DNA from: Nocardia puris
GTDB taxonomy: Bacteria > Actinomycetota > Actinomycetes > Mycobacteriales > Mycobacteriaceae
Reading direction: 5' to 3'
Assembly: GCF_003315035.1 (NCBI RefSeq)
Contig: NZ_QNRE01000025.1
Coordinates: forward strand, 1 to 45,360
DNA length: 45,360 nucleotides
A program made the translations under genes and the position numbers. The notes beneath the pieces are model-generated. The model made no database searches, was not told the DNA's origin, and saw nothing but the letters and a program-made list of their open reading frames with translations. Positions 37,847-45,028 of the stretch are shown in pieces (position 1 is the stretch's first letter; each line of letters opens with the position of its first letter).

Positions 37847-38730
37847 TTCCCGGCCTCCGGGGTGCGCATCTTCACCTGGGTGGCGCGCTTGCGGATGAAA
37901 TCGCCCAGCACCGTGGGGAATCCGGATTCGTCCAGCATCGGCGCACCGTCGAGCTGATGGCCCGACACTTCGTCGAACAGCTCCTTGAGCGCCTCGACGG
38001 AGTCGAGTTCGATCGCGCGCTCTCGGTACTCCATCACCGGCGGGATCTGTGCGCCGTCAGCGAGGAACTCGGCGACCTTCACCGCCAGCTCCACGCCGGG
38101 CTTGGTGTAGGCGGCACCGATGTCCACGCCCTCGATGCGGGACTTGCTGACCGTCAGTGTGTTGGACAGGTCCAGGTCGCCGACGAGGTCGAACTCGTGC
38201 TCGATCCCGTCGCGCTGAATCGGTTTGAGCCCGACTCGGCGGGGCTCCTGCTTGCCACGGTCGTTGGTTTCGAGCACGTACTCGGTCTTCACGCGCAGGG
38301 TGGCGATCACGTGGCCGGGGAAGGCGAGGATGGCGTCGATCATCTTCTTCTCCTCCGGGCCGACGACCTTCCAGCCGGAGGCGAATTTGTTCGCGCCGGA
38401 GCGGCGGTCGACCTGCTCCAACATGCCGTCGGTGCCCGACCAGTAGTGCGACAGGGAGTCGATCACGACCACGTCGAACCGGCCGGCCGCTTTGCCGAGG
38501 TGCTCCACCAGCGACAGCGGCGCGAACGACGCGGGCTTCATCGTCTGGAAGCGCCACCCGTTGCGGCCCACGTACTTCGACGCGGACCCGCGCTCGGTAT
38601 CGATCACCGCGACCTGTTCACCGAGGCCGAACGCCAGCATCAGCGCGGTGTACGTCTTGCCCGCCCCCGCGGGTCCGGTGAGCGCGATCCGCGCCTTCGC
38701 TGCTTCCTTCGTCGCGTCCTCGAATTCCAT
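37843..38730 (-). CDS. Sak4-like RecA-fold ATPase (single-strand annealing type)
   Basis: 295 residues. Walker A GPAGAGKT (19-26), Walker B VVVIDSLSHYW, in an AAA/RecA-type core. It closely follows the pattern of Sak4-type phage recombinases that cooperate with an SSB. The ATG at 38730 is preferred; a GTG at 38736 forms GTGA with the upstream stop and is also possible. With RuvC (31276) and the unknown protein at 38733 it forms the recombination set. Confidence 0.85.
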   Translation of the reverse strand: MEFEDATKEAAKARIALTGPAGAGKTYTALMLAFGLGEQVAVIDTERGSASKYVGRNGWRFQTMKPASFAPLSLVEHLGKAAGRFDVVVIDSLSHYWSGTDGMLEQVDRRSGANKFASGWKVVGPEEKKMIDAILAFPGHVIATLRVKTEYVLETNDRGKQEPRRVGLKPIQRDGIEHEFDLVGDLDLSNTLTVSKSRIEGVDIGAAYTKPGVELAVKVAEFLADGAQIPPVMEYRERAIELDSVEALKELFDEVSGHQLDGAPMLDESGFPTVLGDFIRKRATQVKMRTPEAGK

Positions 38731-38732
38731 GC

Positions 38733-39269
38733 TCACGCCTCGATTCCCAGCAGCGGTACCCGCGCCCCCGCCAGCAGCTCGCGCACCGCGTACTCGGCGG
38801 TGATCTCCTTCGTCGCCGACACCACCGGCTTGCCGGGCGCCACGGTGATGCCGGGAATCGGGCGTCCCCTCGCCGCGGCGGCTTTCGCCTGCCCGACCAG
38901 GTAGGCGGGAACCACATGCACCTCGGTGAACAGGTCGCTGCGTCCGGCGTCGATCAGGATCGGCAGGATCTCGTCCACGCGCCCCAGTTCCACGCGGGAT
39001 TCGATCTTGTCGGGGTACTCGGTGCGCAGCCAATCATCCAAGGCGTCCGGATCGGTCACGGTCGCTTCGGGTTTCGGATCGGACTTGGTGACCCGCCCGA
39101 GCTTGCGGTCATCGGCGGTGCGCGCGGCCACGCTGTCACCGCGCGCGATCTGCTCGCCCATCACCTGCTTGGACCGCTTGAACTCCTCCAGCACCAGATC
39201 GGCGAGCGTCTTCAGCATCACGATCTTGTAGGCGAGGTCGGCGTTCGTGTACGCCTCGATGTCGGTCAT
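38733..39269 (-). CDS. Recombination-cluster hypothetical protein
   Basis: 178 residues. Helical N-terminus (LAYKIVMLKTLADLVLEEFK), then an alpha/beta region (DKIESRVELGRVDEILPILI) and a C-terminal AVRELLAGARVPLLGIEA. Genes of this type commonly precede Sak4-like ATPases in actinophages; a Gam-like nuclease-inhibitor role has been suggested for such positions but is not visible in the sequence. Confidence 0.65.
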   Translation of the reverse strand: MTDIEAYTNADLAYKIVMLKTLADLVLEEFKRSKQVMGEQIARGDSVAARTADDRKLGRVTKSDPKPEATVTDPDALDDWLRTEYPDKIESRVELGRVDEILPILIDAGRSDLFTEVHVVPAYLVGQAKAAAARGRPIPGITVAPGKPVVSATKEITAEYAVRELLAGARVPLLGIEA

Positions 39270-39472
39270 TTCTCCCCTTCCAGGGCGGCGATGATCGCGC
39301 CCGTCAGGTCATGGATCTGGCGGATCTGCTCCAGGCCGTGGGTCGTGCAGTGCATCGGGTCCGCGCCGTCGTAGCCCGTCAGGTACAAGCGCCGGTTGAA
39401 GTCGAGATGGAACTGTGTGGAGGACAGGCCATCCCGCAACGTCAGGCGCAGGTCGTCGAGGTTGCGGATCAC
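39266..39472 (-). CDS. Small hypothetical protein
   Basis: 68 residues from GTG 39472 (GTGA overlap with the WhiB-fusion stop). IRNLDDLRLTLRDGLSSTQF, FNRRLYLTGYDGADPMHCTT and a C-terminal helix. No family recognised. Confidence 0.6.
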   Translation of the reverse strand: MIRNLDDLRLTLRDGLSSTQFHLDFNRRLYLTGYDGADPMHCTTHGLEQIRQIHDLTGAIIAALEGEK

Positions 39473-40176
39473 GCGCTCACCGCCTCGAGCTGGGCGGCCG
39501 CGCCGAGGATGCGGCGCTCGGTGACCCGCCGCACCCTCACCAACTGCCCGGACCGGATGCCCGCCAGCGTGGTCGTGTTCGACCCGCACGCCGCCGCGAT
39601 CCGCGTCAGACCCCACCCCGCCGCGAGGAGGCGTTCTATCTCCGCGCGTGCCGCCGCAGCGGAGACCAAGTCACGGCGGCACAGCTGGCAGCGCGTCGCC
39701 TTTACGGCCTCGAACTCGGTCCCGCACGCCGTGCATTCGCGCGGCGTGGGCGCCTGGAACACCTTGGGCGCTGTCGGCTCGCCGTACACGCGGCGCAGCG
39801 CGCGACGCTCGGCAGGGACATCGAGCCGATACCCGGCCCGGATGCCGAACTCGTCCCGCGTGCGCGCCGCCGCCCGCCCGCACTTCTCCAGCACCGGGCA
39901 GCGCTGGCAGATCGCCTTGGCGAGCCTCTCCTGCTCTGCCTTGGCCGCCTTCTCCGCCTCGGTCGACGCGCGTCCGTCCGGGTGCCACAGGTGCGGCTCC
40001 CACTTCAGGCACTCGCCGCGCTGCTCCCACGGCCCGTCCGAGGGCGCGTCGCTGCCACGGCAAGCGCGGCGGAGGCGCAGATAGCAGGCGTTGCAGCGGC
40101 CACGCCCCGAATGCCGCACCGCCGGCCCGAACTCGACGCCGCACTCCACGCACGCCGCCACCCGCACGCTCACCAT
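39469..40176 (-). CDS. WhiB-type Fe-S protein fused to zinc fingers and an HTH
   Basis: 235 residues. A WhiB-like core spans about 50-120: Cys56, Cys90, Cys93, Cys99 (C-x33-C-x2-C-x5-C) and GIRAGYR in place of the usual G-V/I-W-G-G turn. Before it lies a Cys4 ribbon (Cys9, 12, 28, 31), after it a second (Cys148, 151, 163, 166), and at about 175-225 an HTH (ERLLAAGWGLTRIAAACGSN, TTTLAGIRSG). WhiB proteins bind sigma factor or DNA through a 4Fe-4S cluster. Here the added fingers and HTH could give it its own DNA specificity. It is within the early operon, coupled by GTGA downstream. Confidence 0.82.
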   Translation of the reverse strand: MVSVRVAACVECGVEFGPAVRHSGRGRCNACYLRLRRACRGSDAPSDGPWEQRGECLKWEPHLWHPDGRASTEAEKAAKAEQERLAKAICQRCPVLEKCGRAAARTRDEFGIRAGYRLDVPAERRALRRVYGEPTAPKVFQAPTPRECTACGTEFEAVKATRCQLCRRDLVSAAAARAEIERLLAAGWGLTRIAAACGSNTTTLAGIRSGQLVRVRRVTERRILGAAAQLEAVSA

Positions 40177-40367
40177 GCGCCCACCCCCTCAGCGATATCC
40201 CGGTCCCGCGCGGCGTCCGGGTCGAACGGCACCGCCTCGTCGCCCTCGTCACCGTCGAGGGCGCGGCCGATCGCGGTCTCACGCGGCGGCCGCTTCACCG
40301 TCATCTCCGCGAGGCGGCCCGACCGGCCCGGACGCTCGTACGGCTCCCACCATTTCGTTTCGCTCAT
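40170..40367 (-). CDS. Small acidic protein
   Basis: 65 residues; ATG 40367 overlaps the upstream stop (ATGA). MSETKWWEPYERPGRSGRLA then an acidic tail (DGDEGDEAVPFDPDAARDRD). Overlaps the WhiB-fusion start by 7 bases. Role unknown. Confidence 0.55.
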   Translation of the reverse strand: MSETKWWEPYERPGRSGRLAEMTVKRPPRETAIGRALDGDEGDEAVPFDPDAARDRDIAEGVGAW

Positions 40368-40576
40368 GCCAGCGGCTCCCAAATCACGTGCCCGGGAAGA
40401 TATGCCGCCACCGACACGGCGTCGTAGTCGTGATCCGACCCCGGTGTTTTCCACCGCAGGATCGGCGCGCCCGCGCGAGCGACCGACCACAGCTCGAACA
40501 CCGCGTCACCGGTGTGGATCACCGTCCCCTGCGGCAGCGCCTCCAGTTCCTGCTGTGTCCTGATGCAGCGGCTCAC
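40364..40576 (-). CDS. LxALPxGSV-family small protein (paralogue 3)
   Basis: 70 residues. QELEALPQGTVIHTGDAVFE followed by a Trp/Asp beta region and VIWEP at the end, the same signature as the genes at 33273 and 33613, 7 kb away. GTG 40576 overlaps the upstream stop. Confidence 0.65.
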   Translation of the reverse strand: MSRCIRTQQELEALPQGTVIHTGDAVFELWSVARAGAPILRWKTPGSDHDYDAVSVAAYLPGHVIWEPLA

Positions 40577-40821
40577 GACTCGCCCCCGACATAGCGGGCG
40601 TACACCACGCCGTCGCGGTGCTCGGCCTCGAACTCACCGCCCGGGAACGCCCGGTACTGGCCGCGCCGCACCTTCGACGCGATCGAGATTGCCGAGGTCT
40701 CGTAGATCGGGTTCGGCCAACGCGCCCACCGGCCCGGCTGCTCACGCAACTCGGTCGCGAACTCGGCCAGCCGTCGCCTGCCCGATGTGGGCGGCAGCTC
40801 GTCCACGAACTCCGCCGTCAT
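40573..40821 (-). CDS. Hypothetical protein
   Basis: 82 residues. Starts with a helix (DELPPTSGRRRLAEFATELR), a Trp-rich turn (QPGRWARWPNPIYETSAISI) and basic strands. Resembles small actinophage proteins with an ELRxxPGxWxxxP pattern. ATGA overlap with the next gene. Confidence 0.6.
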   Translation of the reverse strand: MTAEFVDELPPTSGRRRLAEFATELREQPGRWARWPNPIYETSAISIASKVRRGQYRAFPGGEFEAEHRDGVVYARYVGGES

Positions 40822-41015
40822 GCGGCCTCCTCGTGCTCCAGCTCGGCGGCGTCGATCTCCCCGGACCAGGCGCAGTGCTCGCAGCCCTCGGCGGCGCAGA
40901 ACGGGCAGGCGGCGGCGACCGGGTCGTCGGGCCGGTGGTGGATGGAGATCCCGAACGCGATCGCGCCCAGGATGCCGACGTAGACGATCTGGAGGATGTG
41001 GCCCAGGGCGATCAC
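40818..41015 (-). CDS. Membrane protein with zinc motif
   Basis: 65 residues from GTG 41015 (GTGA overlap). One N-terminal membrane helix (IALGHILQIVYVGILGAIAF) then CPFCAAEGCEHCAW, a compact Cys-rich loop. Topology suggests the Cys motif lies on one side of the membrane. Role unknown. Confidence 0.6.
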   Translation of the reverse strand: MIALGHILQIVYVGILGAIAFGISIHHRPDDPVAAACPFCAAEGCEHCAWSGEIDAAELEHEEAA

Positions 41016-41326
41016 GCGGTCCACCGCCTCAGGTGCCGATCGGCCTCGGTGCGCACGAACTCGGAGATCCCCGGCGCGTAGGAGGCGATCACCTCCAGGT
41101 CGGCACGCAGGTGGGAGTAGCTGTCGAACAGCTCGGTCAGGTCCGAGGCGACGGACCGGGCGGAGGCGGCCTGCTCGGTCGCGCCCATCCACTCCAGCTG
41201 GCGGGCCAGGTCCAGCAGCCGCGCCTGCACGGCCTCCGGGTTCGGCGGGGTGATGGCGTCGGCGGGAGTGGTGGCGGCCCGCAGGCCCTCCGCCCACTCA
41301 CCGATCGCCCGATTCGTGTCGGTCAC
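41012..41326 (-). CDS. Hypothetical helical protein
   Basis: 104 residues from GTG 41326 behind GGAG at a spacing of about 7. Helical throughout (EAVQARLLDLARQLEWMGAT, SVASDLTELFDSYSHLRADL). First gene after a 110-base intergenic region with two hairpins, so it may head a transcript running to 37843 or beyond. Confidence 0.65.
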   Translation of the reverse strand: MTDTNRAIGEWAEGLRAATTPADAITPPNPEAVQARLLDLARQLEWMGATEQAASARSVASDLTELFDSYSHLRADLEVIASYAPGISEFVRTEADRHLRRWTA

Positions 41327-41346
41327 AGGTAGACTCCTTCTCTGTT

Positions 41347-41432
41347 CCCGCCGAAGTACCGACTCGGCGGGGATGGCTATTGGGTTTGGTGACGCCCGGC
41401 CAGCAGGTCTCTAGGGGCACCGCTGGCCGGGC
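41347..41432 (-). terminator. Two hairpins between the 41437 and 41326 genes
   Basis: GCCCGGCCAGC (41394-41404) pairs perfectly with GCTGGCCGGGC (41422-41432), close after the 41437 stop, and could terminate or attenuate the upstream part of the early operon. CCCGCCGA (41347-41354) with TCGGCGGG (41364-41371) lies just upstream of the next ribosome-binding site. Neither has a T run. Confidence 0.5.
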
Positions 41433-41436
41433 GGGC

Positions 41437-41643
41437 TCAGGTCCCCTCGGGGACGGGTATGGGCAGGGTCGCGACCCCCGACAGCAGCGGCAGCAGATCC
41501 GTGACGGTCTCGATCTCCACCGCCGCCAGCGTCAGCGCGGTCTGGTGCGCCGGATCCGCGTCGGCGGCCGCGAGCAGCACCGCCTTCAGCGCTCCGGACA
41601 GGATCTGTGCCAGATCGGCAGGGGTCAGGACGATTTCGGTCAT
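41437..41643 (-). CDS. Small hypothetical protein
   Basis: 68 residues; ATG 41643 overlaps the upstream stop (ATGA). LTPADLAQILSGALKAVLLA and ETVTDLLPLLSGVATLPIPV form two helices, possibly membrane-associated. Followed by the hairpins at 41347-41432. Confidence 0.6.
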   Translation of the reverse strand: MTEIVLTPADLAQILSGALKAVLLAAADADPAHQTALTLAAVEIETVTDLLPLLSGVATLPIPVPEGT

Positions 41644-41906
41644 CGCAGCGGCACCACCCGGGTGATGGCGTGGTCGAACGCGGCGAACGTCTTCCAGCAG
41701 ACCAGGCACAGAAAACGCTTCTCGCATGCCCGCATGAACTCCAGGCACTTGGCGCACCAGAACCGCTCCCAGCACCCATGTATGACCACCCAGTAGTCCG
41801 CGCGCGGCGGATCGGCGTGCACGCGGCGTCCGTACTCCGAGCGCTCGCACGCGGGCTCGTGGTCCAGGTGCTCGATGCCGGCCAGCTCCGGCAGGGCGGC
41901 CGTCAC
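41640..41906 (-). CDS. Cys-rich zinc-binding protein
   Basis: 88 residues from GTG 41906 (GTGA overlap). Middle and end rich in Cys/Trp: HGCWERFWCAKCLEFMRACE, then LCLVCWKTF. Probably two zinc knuckles; no enzyme motif. Confidence 0.6.
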   Translation of the reverse strand: MTAALPELAGIEHLDHEPACERSEYGRRVHADPPRADYWVVIHGCWERFWCAKCLEFMRACEKRFLCLVCWKTFAAFDHAITRVVPLR

Positions 41907-42034
41907 CGCACCCACCCCACAGCCGGCGCGAGCATCAGCAGCAGGACGAGCGCGGGCGGCACCAGGTCGGCCAGGAACGGCCACCACCCCGCCGAGGCGT
42001 GATAGGCGCGCTGACGGGCACGCAGGGAGGCCAT
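41903..42034 (-). CDS. 43-residue membrane peptide
   Basis: ATG 42034 overlaps the upstream stop (TGATG) and its stop overlaps the next start (GTGA). MASLRARQRAYHASAGWWPF, LADLVPPALVLLLMLAPAVG: a basic N-terminus and one membrane helix. Double coupling makes it convincing despite its size. Confidence 0.6.
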   Translation of the reverse strand: MASLRARQRAYHASAGWWPFLADLVPPALVLLLMLAPAVGWVR

Positions 42035-42204
42035 CACGACCGCCTCACGATCCGGCCGAACGCGGTCGGGACCCGCCCCGCCGACACGTCGTTCATGTGC
42101 TGAGCGCCGGTGAAACCGAACGCCTTGGCGATCATGTCGGCCTCGATCTCGCCGATCGGTTCGCCGTTCTTCCAGCGCGCCGCGGGCGGCTTCTTCTCGC
42201 TCAT
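42034..42204 (-). CDS. Small basic protein
   Basis: 56 residues; ATG 42204 overlaps the upstream stop (ATGA). EKKPPAARWKNGEPIGEIEA, DMIAKAFGFTGAQHMNDVSA, then a basic end. Ends in TGATG coupling with the next peptide. No family recognised. Confidence 0.6.
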   Translation of the reverse strand: MSEKKPPAARWKNGEPIGEIEADMIAKAFGFTGAQHMNDVSAGRVPTAFGRIVRRS

Positions 42205-42296
42205 CGCCGCCACCCCCACAGCAGCCACGCCAGCAGCGGGGAGAGGATCGCAGCGCCGATCGTCCACACGAGAGCGAACGCCAGGAATCCGGTCAT
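42201..42296 (-). CDS. 31-residue membrane peptide
   Basis: ATG 42296. MTGFLAFALVWTIGAAILSP, LLAWLLWGWRR: a single hydrophobic helix with a Trp/Arg end. Coupled to the next gene by ATGA. The same frame extends upstream through the decayed endonuclease, but the ATG and overlap support independent translation. Confidence 0.5.
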   Translation of the reverse strand: MTGFLAFALVWTIGAAILSPLLAWLLWGWRR

Positions 42297-42785
42297 GCGG
42301 CACCACCTCGAGCCGTCTCCGCGTCGGGACTGAATCGCAGGTATTGCGCGTCCGATACGGTCTGCATGTCCCCGGCGCGACCCTTGTGGATATGAACGCG
42401 GGCGTACGTGCACGATCGGCACGTGCGATAGCCATTGGCGTAGGACAGGTTCGGCTCTGCGAGCCTGTGGCCACGAGGGCAGTGCGTCTTCGCCGCGTTG
42501 CGGTTCCGGCCAATGCCGGACCACTGGGCCAGACCCATCCAGAAAAGCTTCGGCGACAAGGCGATGCACCCGGCTGCGGCGCGAGATGCAATCCCGCGTC
42601 AGCGTCACCTGCATGTAGCCCGCCGAATCGGGGTACTGCGCCTTGACTCCCCCGCGAATCGACTGAGGCGCGCCGTTCGACCGGACTATCGTCCTGGCCA
42701 CGGACCGGACGTGGCCAACGTTTGAGACCTCGTACAGGCCTTCCCACCCGACGGCCGGCCGCCACTGCTCCTCCGTGCCGCTCAT
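42293..42785 (-). pseudogene. Frameshifted NUMOD4/HNH homing endonuclease
   Basis: From ATG 42785 the frame reads EEQWRPAVGWEGLYEVSNVG, a NUMOD4 motif, then RSRVHRLVAEAFL, the HNH_3 start. After about residue 75 that frame loses sense, while the +1-shifted frame (42293-42559) reads KTHCPRGHRLAEPNLSYANG and YRTCRSCTYARVHIHKG, the zinc-ribbon end usual for this family. The stretch that should hold the second His and Asn of HNH seems missing. The gene looks inactivated by a deletion and frameshift. Confidence 0.7.
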
Positions 42786-43198
42786 CCGACCGGCTCCAGC
42801 CGCACGTCGTCGAGCCGGATGAACGCCGCGTCGGTGGTGATCTCCACGAACACCGGGCCGTCGAAGAAGTTGTTGTCGATCATCCCGGCGCCGATCGAGC
42901 AGGCCACGTCCAGGCACAGCTCGTAGTAGCCCGACCCCAGGTAACCCGTCGGGTACGCCCGGTAGGTGCCGTAGCCGATGTCGCCGGGCACGGTCCACAT
43001 GCCGTTCGACGAGTACGGGTCCAGCGTCGGCTTGGGCGCCACCGGCGTTGTGGTCGGCGCGATCCACAGACCGGGCGCGTCGATCCCCGTCGTGGTCGAG
43101 GGGGTGGGCTTGCCCTCCACGGGCTCGCACGCGGTCGCGCCGAGCACCGCGAACGCGATGGCGGCCAGGGCGGCGACGGTATTCTTGCGGGTGAACAT
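42782..43198 (-). CDS. Secreted lipoprotein
   Basis: 138 residues; ATG 43198 behind AGGAGATATCAGG. Signal MFTRKNTVAALAAIAFAVLG with a lipobox LGATAC (Cys24), a Pro/Thr linker, then a beta domain with SSNGMWTVPGDIGYGTYRAY and CLDVACS. An alternative ATG at 43282 forms ATGA with the upstream stop and would add 28 basic residues. Early-operon lipoproteins can alter the cell surface during infection or block superinfection; inferred only. Confidence 0.75.
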   Translation of the reverse strand: MFTRKNTVAALAAIAFAVLGATACEPVEGKPTPSTTTGIDAPGLWIAPTTTPVAPKPTLDPYSSNGMWTVPGDIGYGTYRAYPTGYLGSGYYELCLDVACSIGAGMIDNNFFDGPVFVEITTDAAFIRLDDVRLEPVG

Positions 43199-43278
43199 CC
43201 TGATATCTCCTGTTGTTGGGGTGTTCGTGGCCCGTCGAGATGCTGCTCGGCGGGCCTTCTTACGGGGGGTTGTGGAAG

Positions 43279-43524
43279 TCATTCCGGCAGCTCCGACTGC
43301 GCGTGCGTCAGCGCGGCGATCAGCGCCTCCGCCTGCTCGGAGGTCAGCAGCACCTGTGTGGACGTGAACGCCCAGTGGACCGTCAGCGCCACCAGGTGAC
43401 AGCGGGAAAGCGAGTCGGGGGCGCGGACCTCGCCCGCGCCGACCGAGACCACGGACGAGGTGTAGGTGTCGATCAGGGTGGGCTCGCCCCAGTACAGGAA
43501 CTGGCTCGCGGACGCAGTGCTCAT
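43279..43524 (-). CDS. Hypothetical protein
   Basis: 81 residues; ATG 43524 overlaps the upstream stop (ATGA). Beta-rich start (TASASQFLYWGEPTLIDTYT) then SRCHLVALTVHWAFTSTQVL and a helical end (SEQAEALIAALTHAQSELPE). No family recognised. Confidence 0.6.
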   Translation of the reverse strand: MSTASASQFLYWGEPTLIDTYTSSVVSVGAGEVRAPDSLSRCHLVALTVHWAFTSTQVLLTSEQAEALIAALTHAQSELPE

Positions 43525-43802
43525 GCGACACCGCCATTCGCCCACTTCTCGGCCCGGCGGATGCCGTCGGCGACCGCCGCGAGATACTGATCGATCGCCG
43601 CCTGACCCGCTGCGATCCTGAGTTCGGCGGCGCGCGAAGCGCGGCGATCCTCCGCGATCTCCTCATGAATCTTCGCGAGGACGCGATCTAGTTCGGCTGG
43701 CGTGCATTCGCGAAAGCGCTTGCCGATGCGCGGCCACACGATCGCGTCGAGACTTTGCTGGTCGTAGCCCTCAATCGCGGCCGGAAGCTCGGGCGTGCTC
43801 AT
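43521..43802 (-). CDS. Hypothetical helical protein
   Basis: 93 residues; ATGA overlaps at both ends. DQQSLDAIVWPRIGKRFREC, TPAELDRVLAKIHEEIAEDR, RASRAAELRIAAGQAAIDQY: helical, charged. No family recognised. Confidence 0.6.
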   Translation of the reverse strand: MSTPELPAAIEGYDQQSLDAIVWPRIGKRFRECTPAELDRVLAKIHEEIAEDRRASRAAELRIAAGQAAIDQYLAAVADGIRRAEKWANGGVA

Positions 43803-44653
43803 GCGACACGCTCCCGGTTCACGAGCCGCGCGATCGCCTCGGCGCCAGCGGGCGTGGCCTTCAGGGTGTGCATGACCTCGCCCTTGAAGCGCGGGGCCTC
43901 GTGCACCTCGACGGGCCGGAAGTACTGCCGCTTATGCGAGTACGCGGAGTAGCGGCGGCGAATCTCCATGCAGCCCTTGGTGTTCGACCACCGGGACTCG
44001 GTCTCGACGTAGATCCAGCCCTTCGCCAAGAGGAGGTCTCGCAACCACTCCTCGCCCACCTCGTTGGCGGATGCGACGGTGCGCAGCTTCAGGAGATCGG
44101 AGTCGGCCACGTACAGCTCGACGTAGTTCACCTTCGGTGCGTCCTCGGCGACCTTCTCGGTGAGCTGCGCGATCTGGCGGTCCCGGTCGCTCAGCATTTT
44201 CTGCGCTTCGAGGACGGCGTGCGCCAGCAGCTCAGGCCCGGTCGGCATCGGCACGCCGGATGTCTCGGTGTCGAGCAGCATGTCCCGTACCCGGCGAGCG
44301 ACTGCGGAATCGCGCAGTAGCATCCCGACGCGGAGGACCGCGCGGCGGGGGAAGAGGGCGATGCGGCTCGCCGAGGAGGGGACTTTGGTGTCGAAAGTCT
44401 CCTCGAATGCCGAGCGTGTGAGAACTTGGTAGCCGTCGGCTTCAATCTCGTCGCGGTTGTTCCGCACCAGAGTGAAGACCGTCTCTTTCGGCACCTCGTA
44501 GAACTCGGCCACCATGTCGGTGGTGACGTGCATGTCGTCGGGCAGTGTTCGCAGCACACCTAGCTTGTCGAGCACGTCGACCCGGGCGGCCAGCGCGTCG
44601 CGCTGCGACCGCGCGGCGGCGGAAGTGAGGTCGGGTACGGTATCGTCGGTCAC
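43799..44653 (-). CDS. Antirepressor-like protein with KilA-C domain
   Basis: 284 residues from GTG 44653 behind GAAAGGAAG. The N-terminal region (about 26-85, DVLDKLGVLRTLPDDMHVTT, DMVAEFYEVPKETVFTLVRN) is a DNA-binding-like HTH module. A helical linker with a coiled coil (about 165-190) leads to a C-terminal KilA-C type domain (LRTVASANEVGEEWLRDLLL, AKGWIYVETESRWSNTKGCM). Such proteins often act as phage antirepressors. First long gene of the leftward early operon, next to the switch, so it may interfere with the repressor or regulate early genes. Confidence 0.75.
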   Translation of the reverse strand: MTDDTVPDLTSAAARSQRDALAARVDVLDKLGVLRTLPDDMHVTTDMVAEFYEVPKETVFTLVRNNRDEIEADGYQVLTRSAFEETFDTKVPSSASRIALFPRRAVLRVGMLLRDSAVARRVRDMLLDTETSGVPMPTGPELLAHAVLEAQKMLSDRDRQIAQLTEKVAEDAPKVNYVELYVADSDLLKLRTVASANEVGEEWLRDLLLAKGWIYVETESRWSNTKGCMEIRRRYSAYSHKRQYFRPVEVHEAPRFKGEVMHTLKATPAGAEAIARLVNRERVA

Positions 44654-44680
44654 GACGAGCTTCCTTTCGTTCGAGGCCCT

Positions 44681-44698
44681 CACCTGTTGCACCAGGTG
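44681..44698. promoter_or_regulatory. Palindrome between the MerR-like gene and the antirepressor gene
   Basis: CACCTG-TTGCAC-CAGGTG, 6-base arms with a 6-base centre, just upstream of the antirepressor-like start. Candidate operator or a short hairpin after the small HTH gene. Confidence 0.4.
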
Positions 44699-44707
44699 GG
44701 GGCTGTT

Positions 44708-44878
44708 CTATGCGGACGCCCGGTCGGCGGAGTCGCGGAGCTGTTCCACATCGGCGCGCAGGAAGCGGCGGTGGCCGGTGGGGGTTCGGCGCGAGGCGAT
44801 CAGTCCGTCGCGCTCGTATCGCTTGAGGGTGTCGGGGGAGACGCCGAGGATCGCGGCCGCCGGACCGACACTCAGCAC
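44708..44878 (-). CDS. MerR-like HTH protein, excisionase or Cro-type candidate
   Basis: 56 residues from GTG 44878, which follows GAGGA and fits the usual MerR-type start (LSVGPAAAILGVSPDTLKRY). An ATG at 44920 has no ribosome-binding site and would lie upstream of the predicted -10. The HTH is followed by RRTPTGHRRFLRADVEQLRD, the wing of small excisionases. First gene of the leftward early transcript and divergent from the repressor, where Cro or Xis is expected. Confidence 0.75.
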   Translation of the reverse strand: MLSVGPAAAILGVSPDTLKRYERDGLIASRRTPTGHRRFLRADVEQLRDSADRASA

Positions 44879-44899
44879 TTCCGTGTCCTCGTAACTACT

Positions 44900-44957
44900 C
44901 CCAGTATGCTTGTTTCTCATGGCAGCAAGTCAAGCATGCTGGGATTAACCCAGTCAA
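44900..44957 (-). promoter_or_regulatory. Early leftward promoter with operator-like inverted repeats
   Basis: On the minus strand TTGACT (44933-44928) and CATACT (44908-44903) are 19 bases apart. CCCAGTATGCTTG (44900-44912) and CAAGCATGCTGGG (44931-44943) form an inverted repeat over the promoter. CTGGG-ATTAA-CCCAG (44939-44953) lies upstream, and a second TTGACT is at 44957-44952. Repressor binding here would shut off early genes. Confidence 0.6.
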
Positions 44958-44993
44958 CCTGTACTAGTCGGTAATATGTGGTCTTCGCCACTG

Positions 44994-45022
44994 TTGCTGG
45001 GTTTGCGTGGGTCTGCCATACT
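44994..45022 (+). promoter_or_regulatory. Repressor promoter, leaderless type
   Basis: TTGCTG (44994-44999), a 17-base spacer and CATACT (45017-45022) put the expected transcription start at about 45029, the repressor ATG itself. There is no Shine-Dalgarno, so the mRNA is probably leaderless, as is common in actinobacteria. GCTGGG within the -35 (44997-45002) echoes the GCTGGG half-site at 44938-44943. Confidence 0.65.
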
Positions 45023-45028
45023 TTGCCC

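Noticed and set aside
44708..44920. ATG at 44920 as the start of the MerR-like gene
   Set aside because: It has no Shine-Dalgarno and lies upstream of the predicted -10; GTG 44878 has GAGGA upstream and the usual family start.
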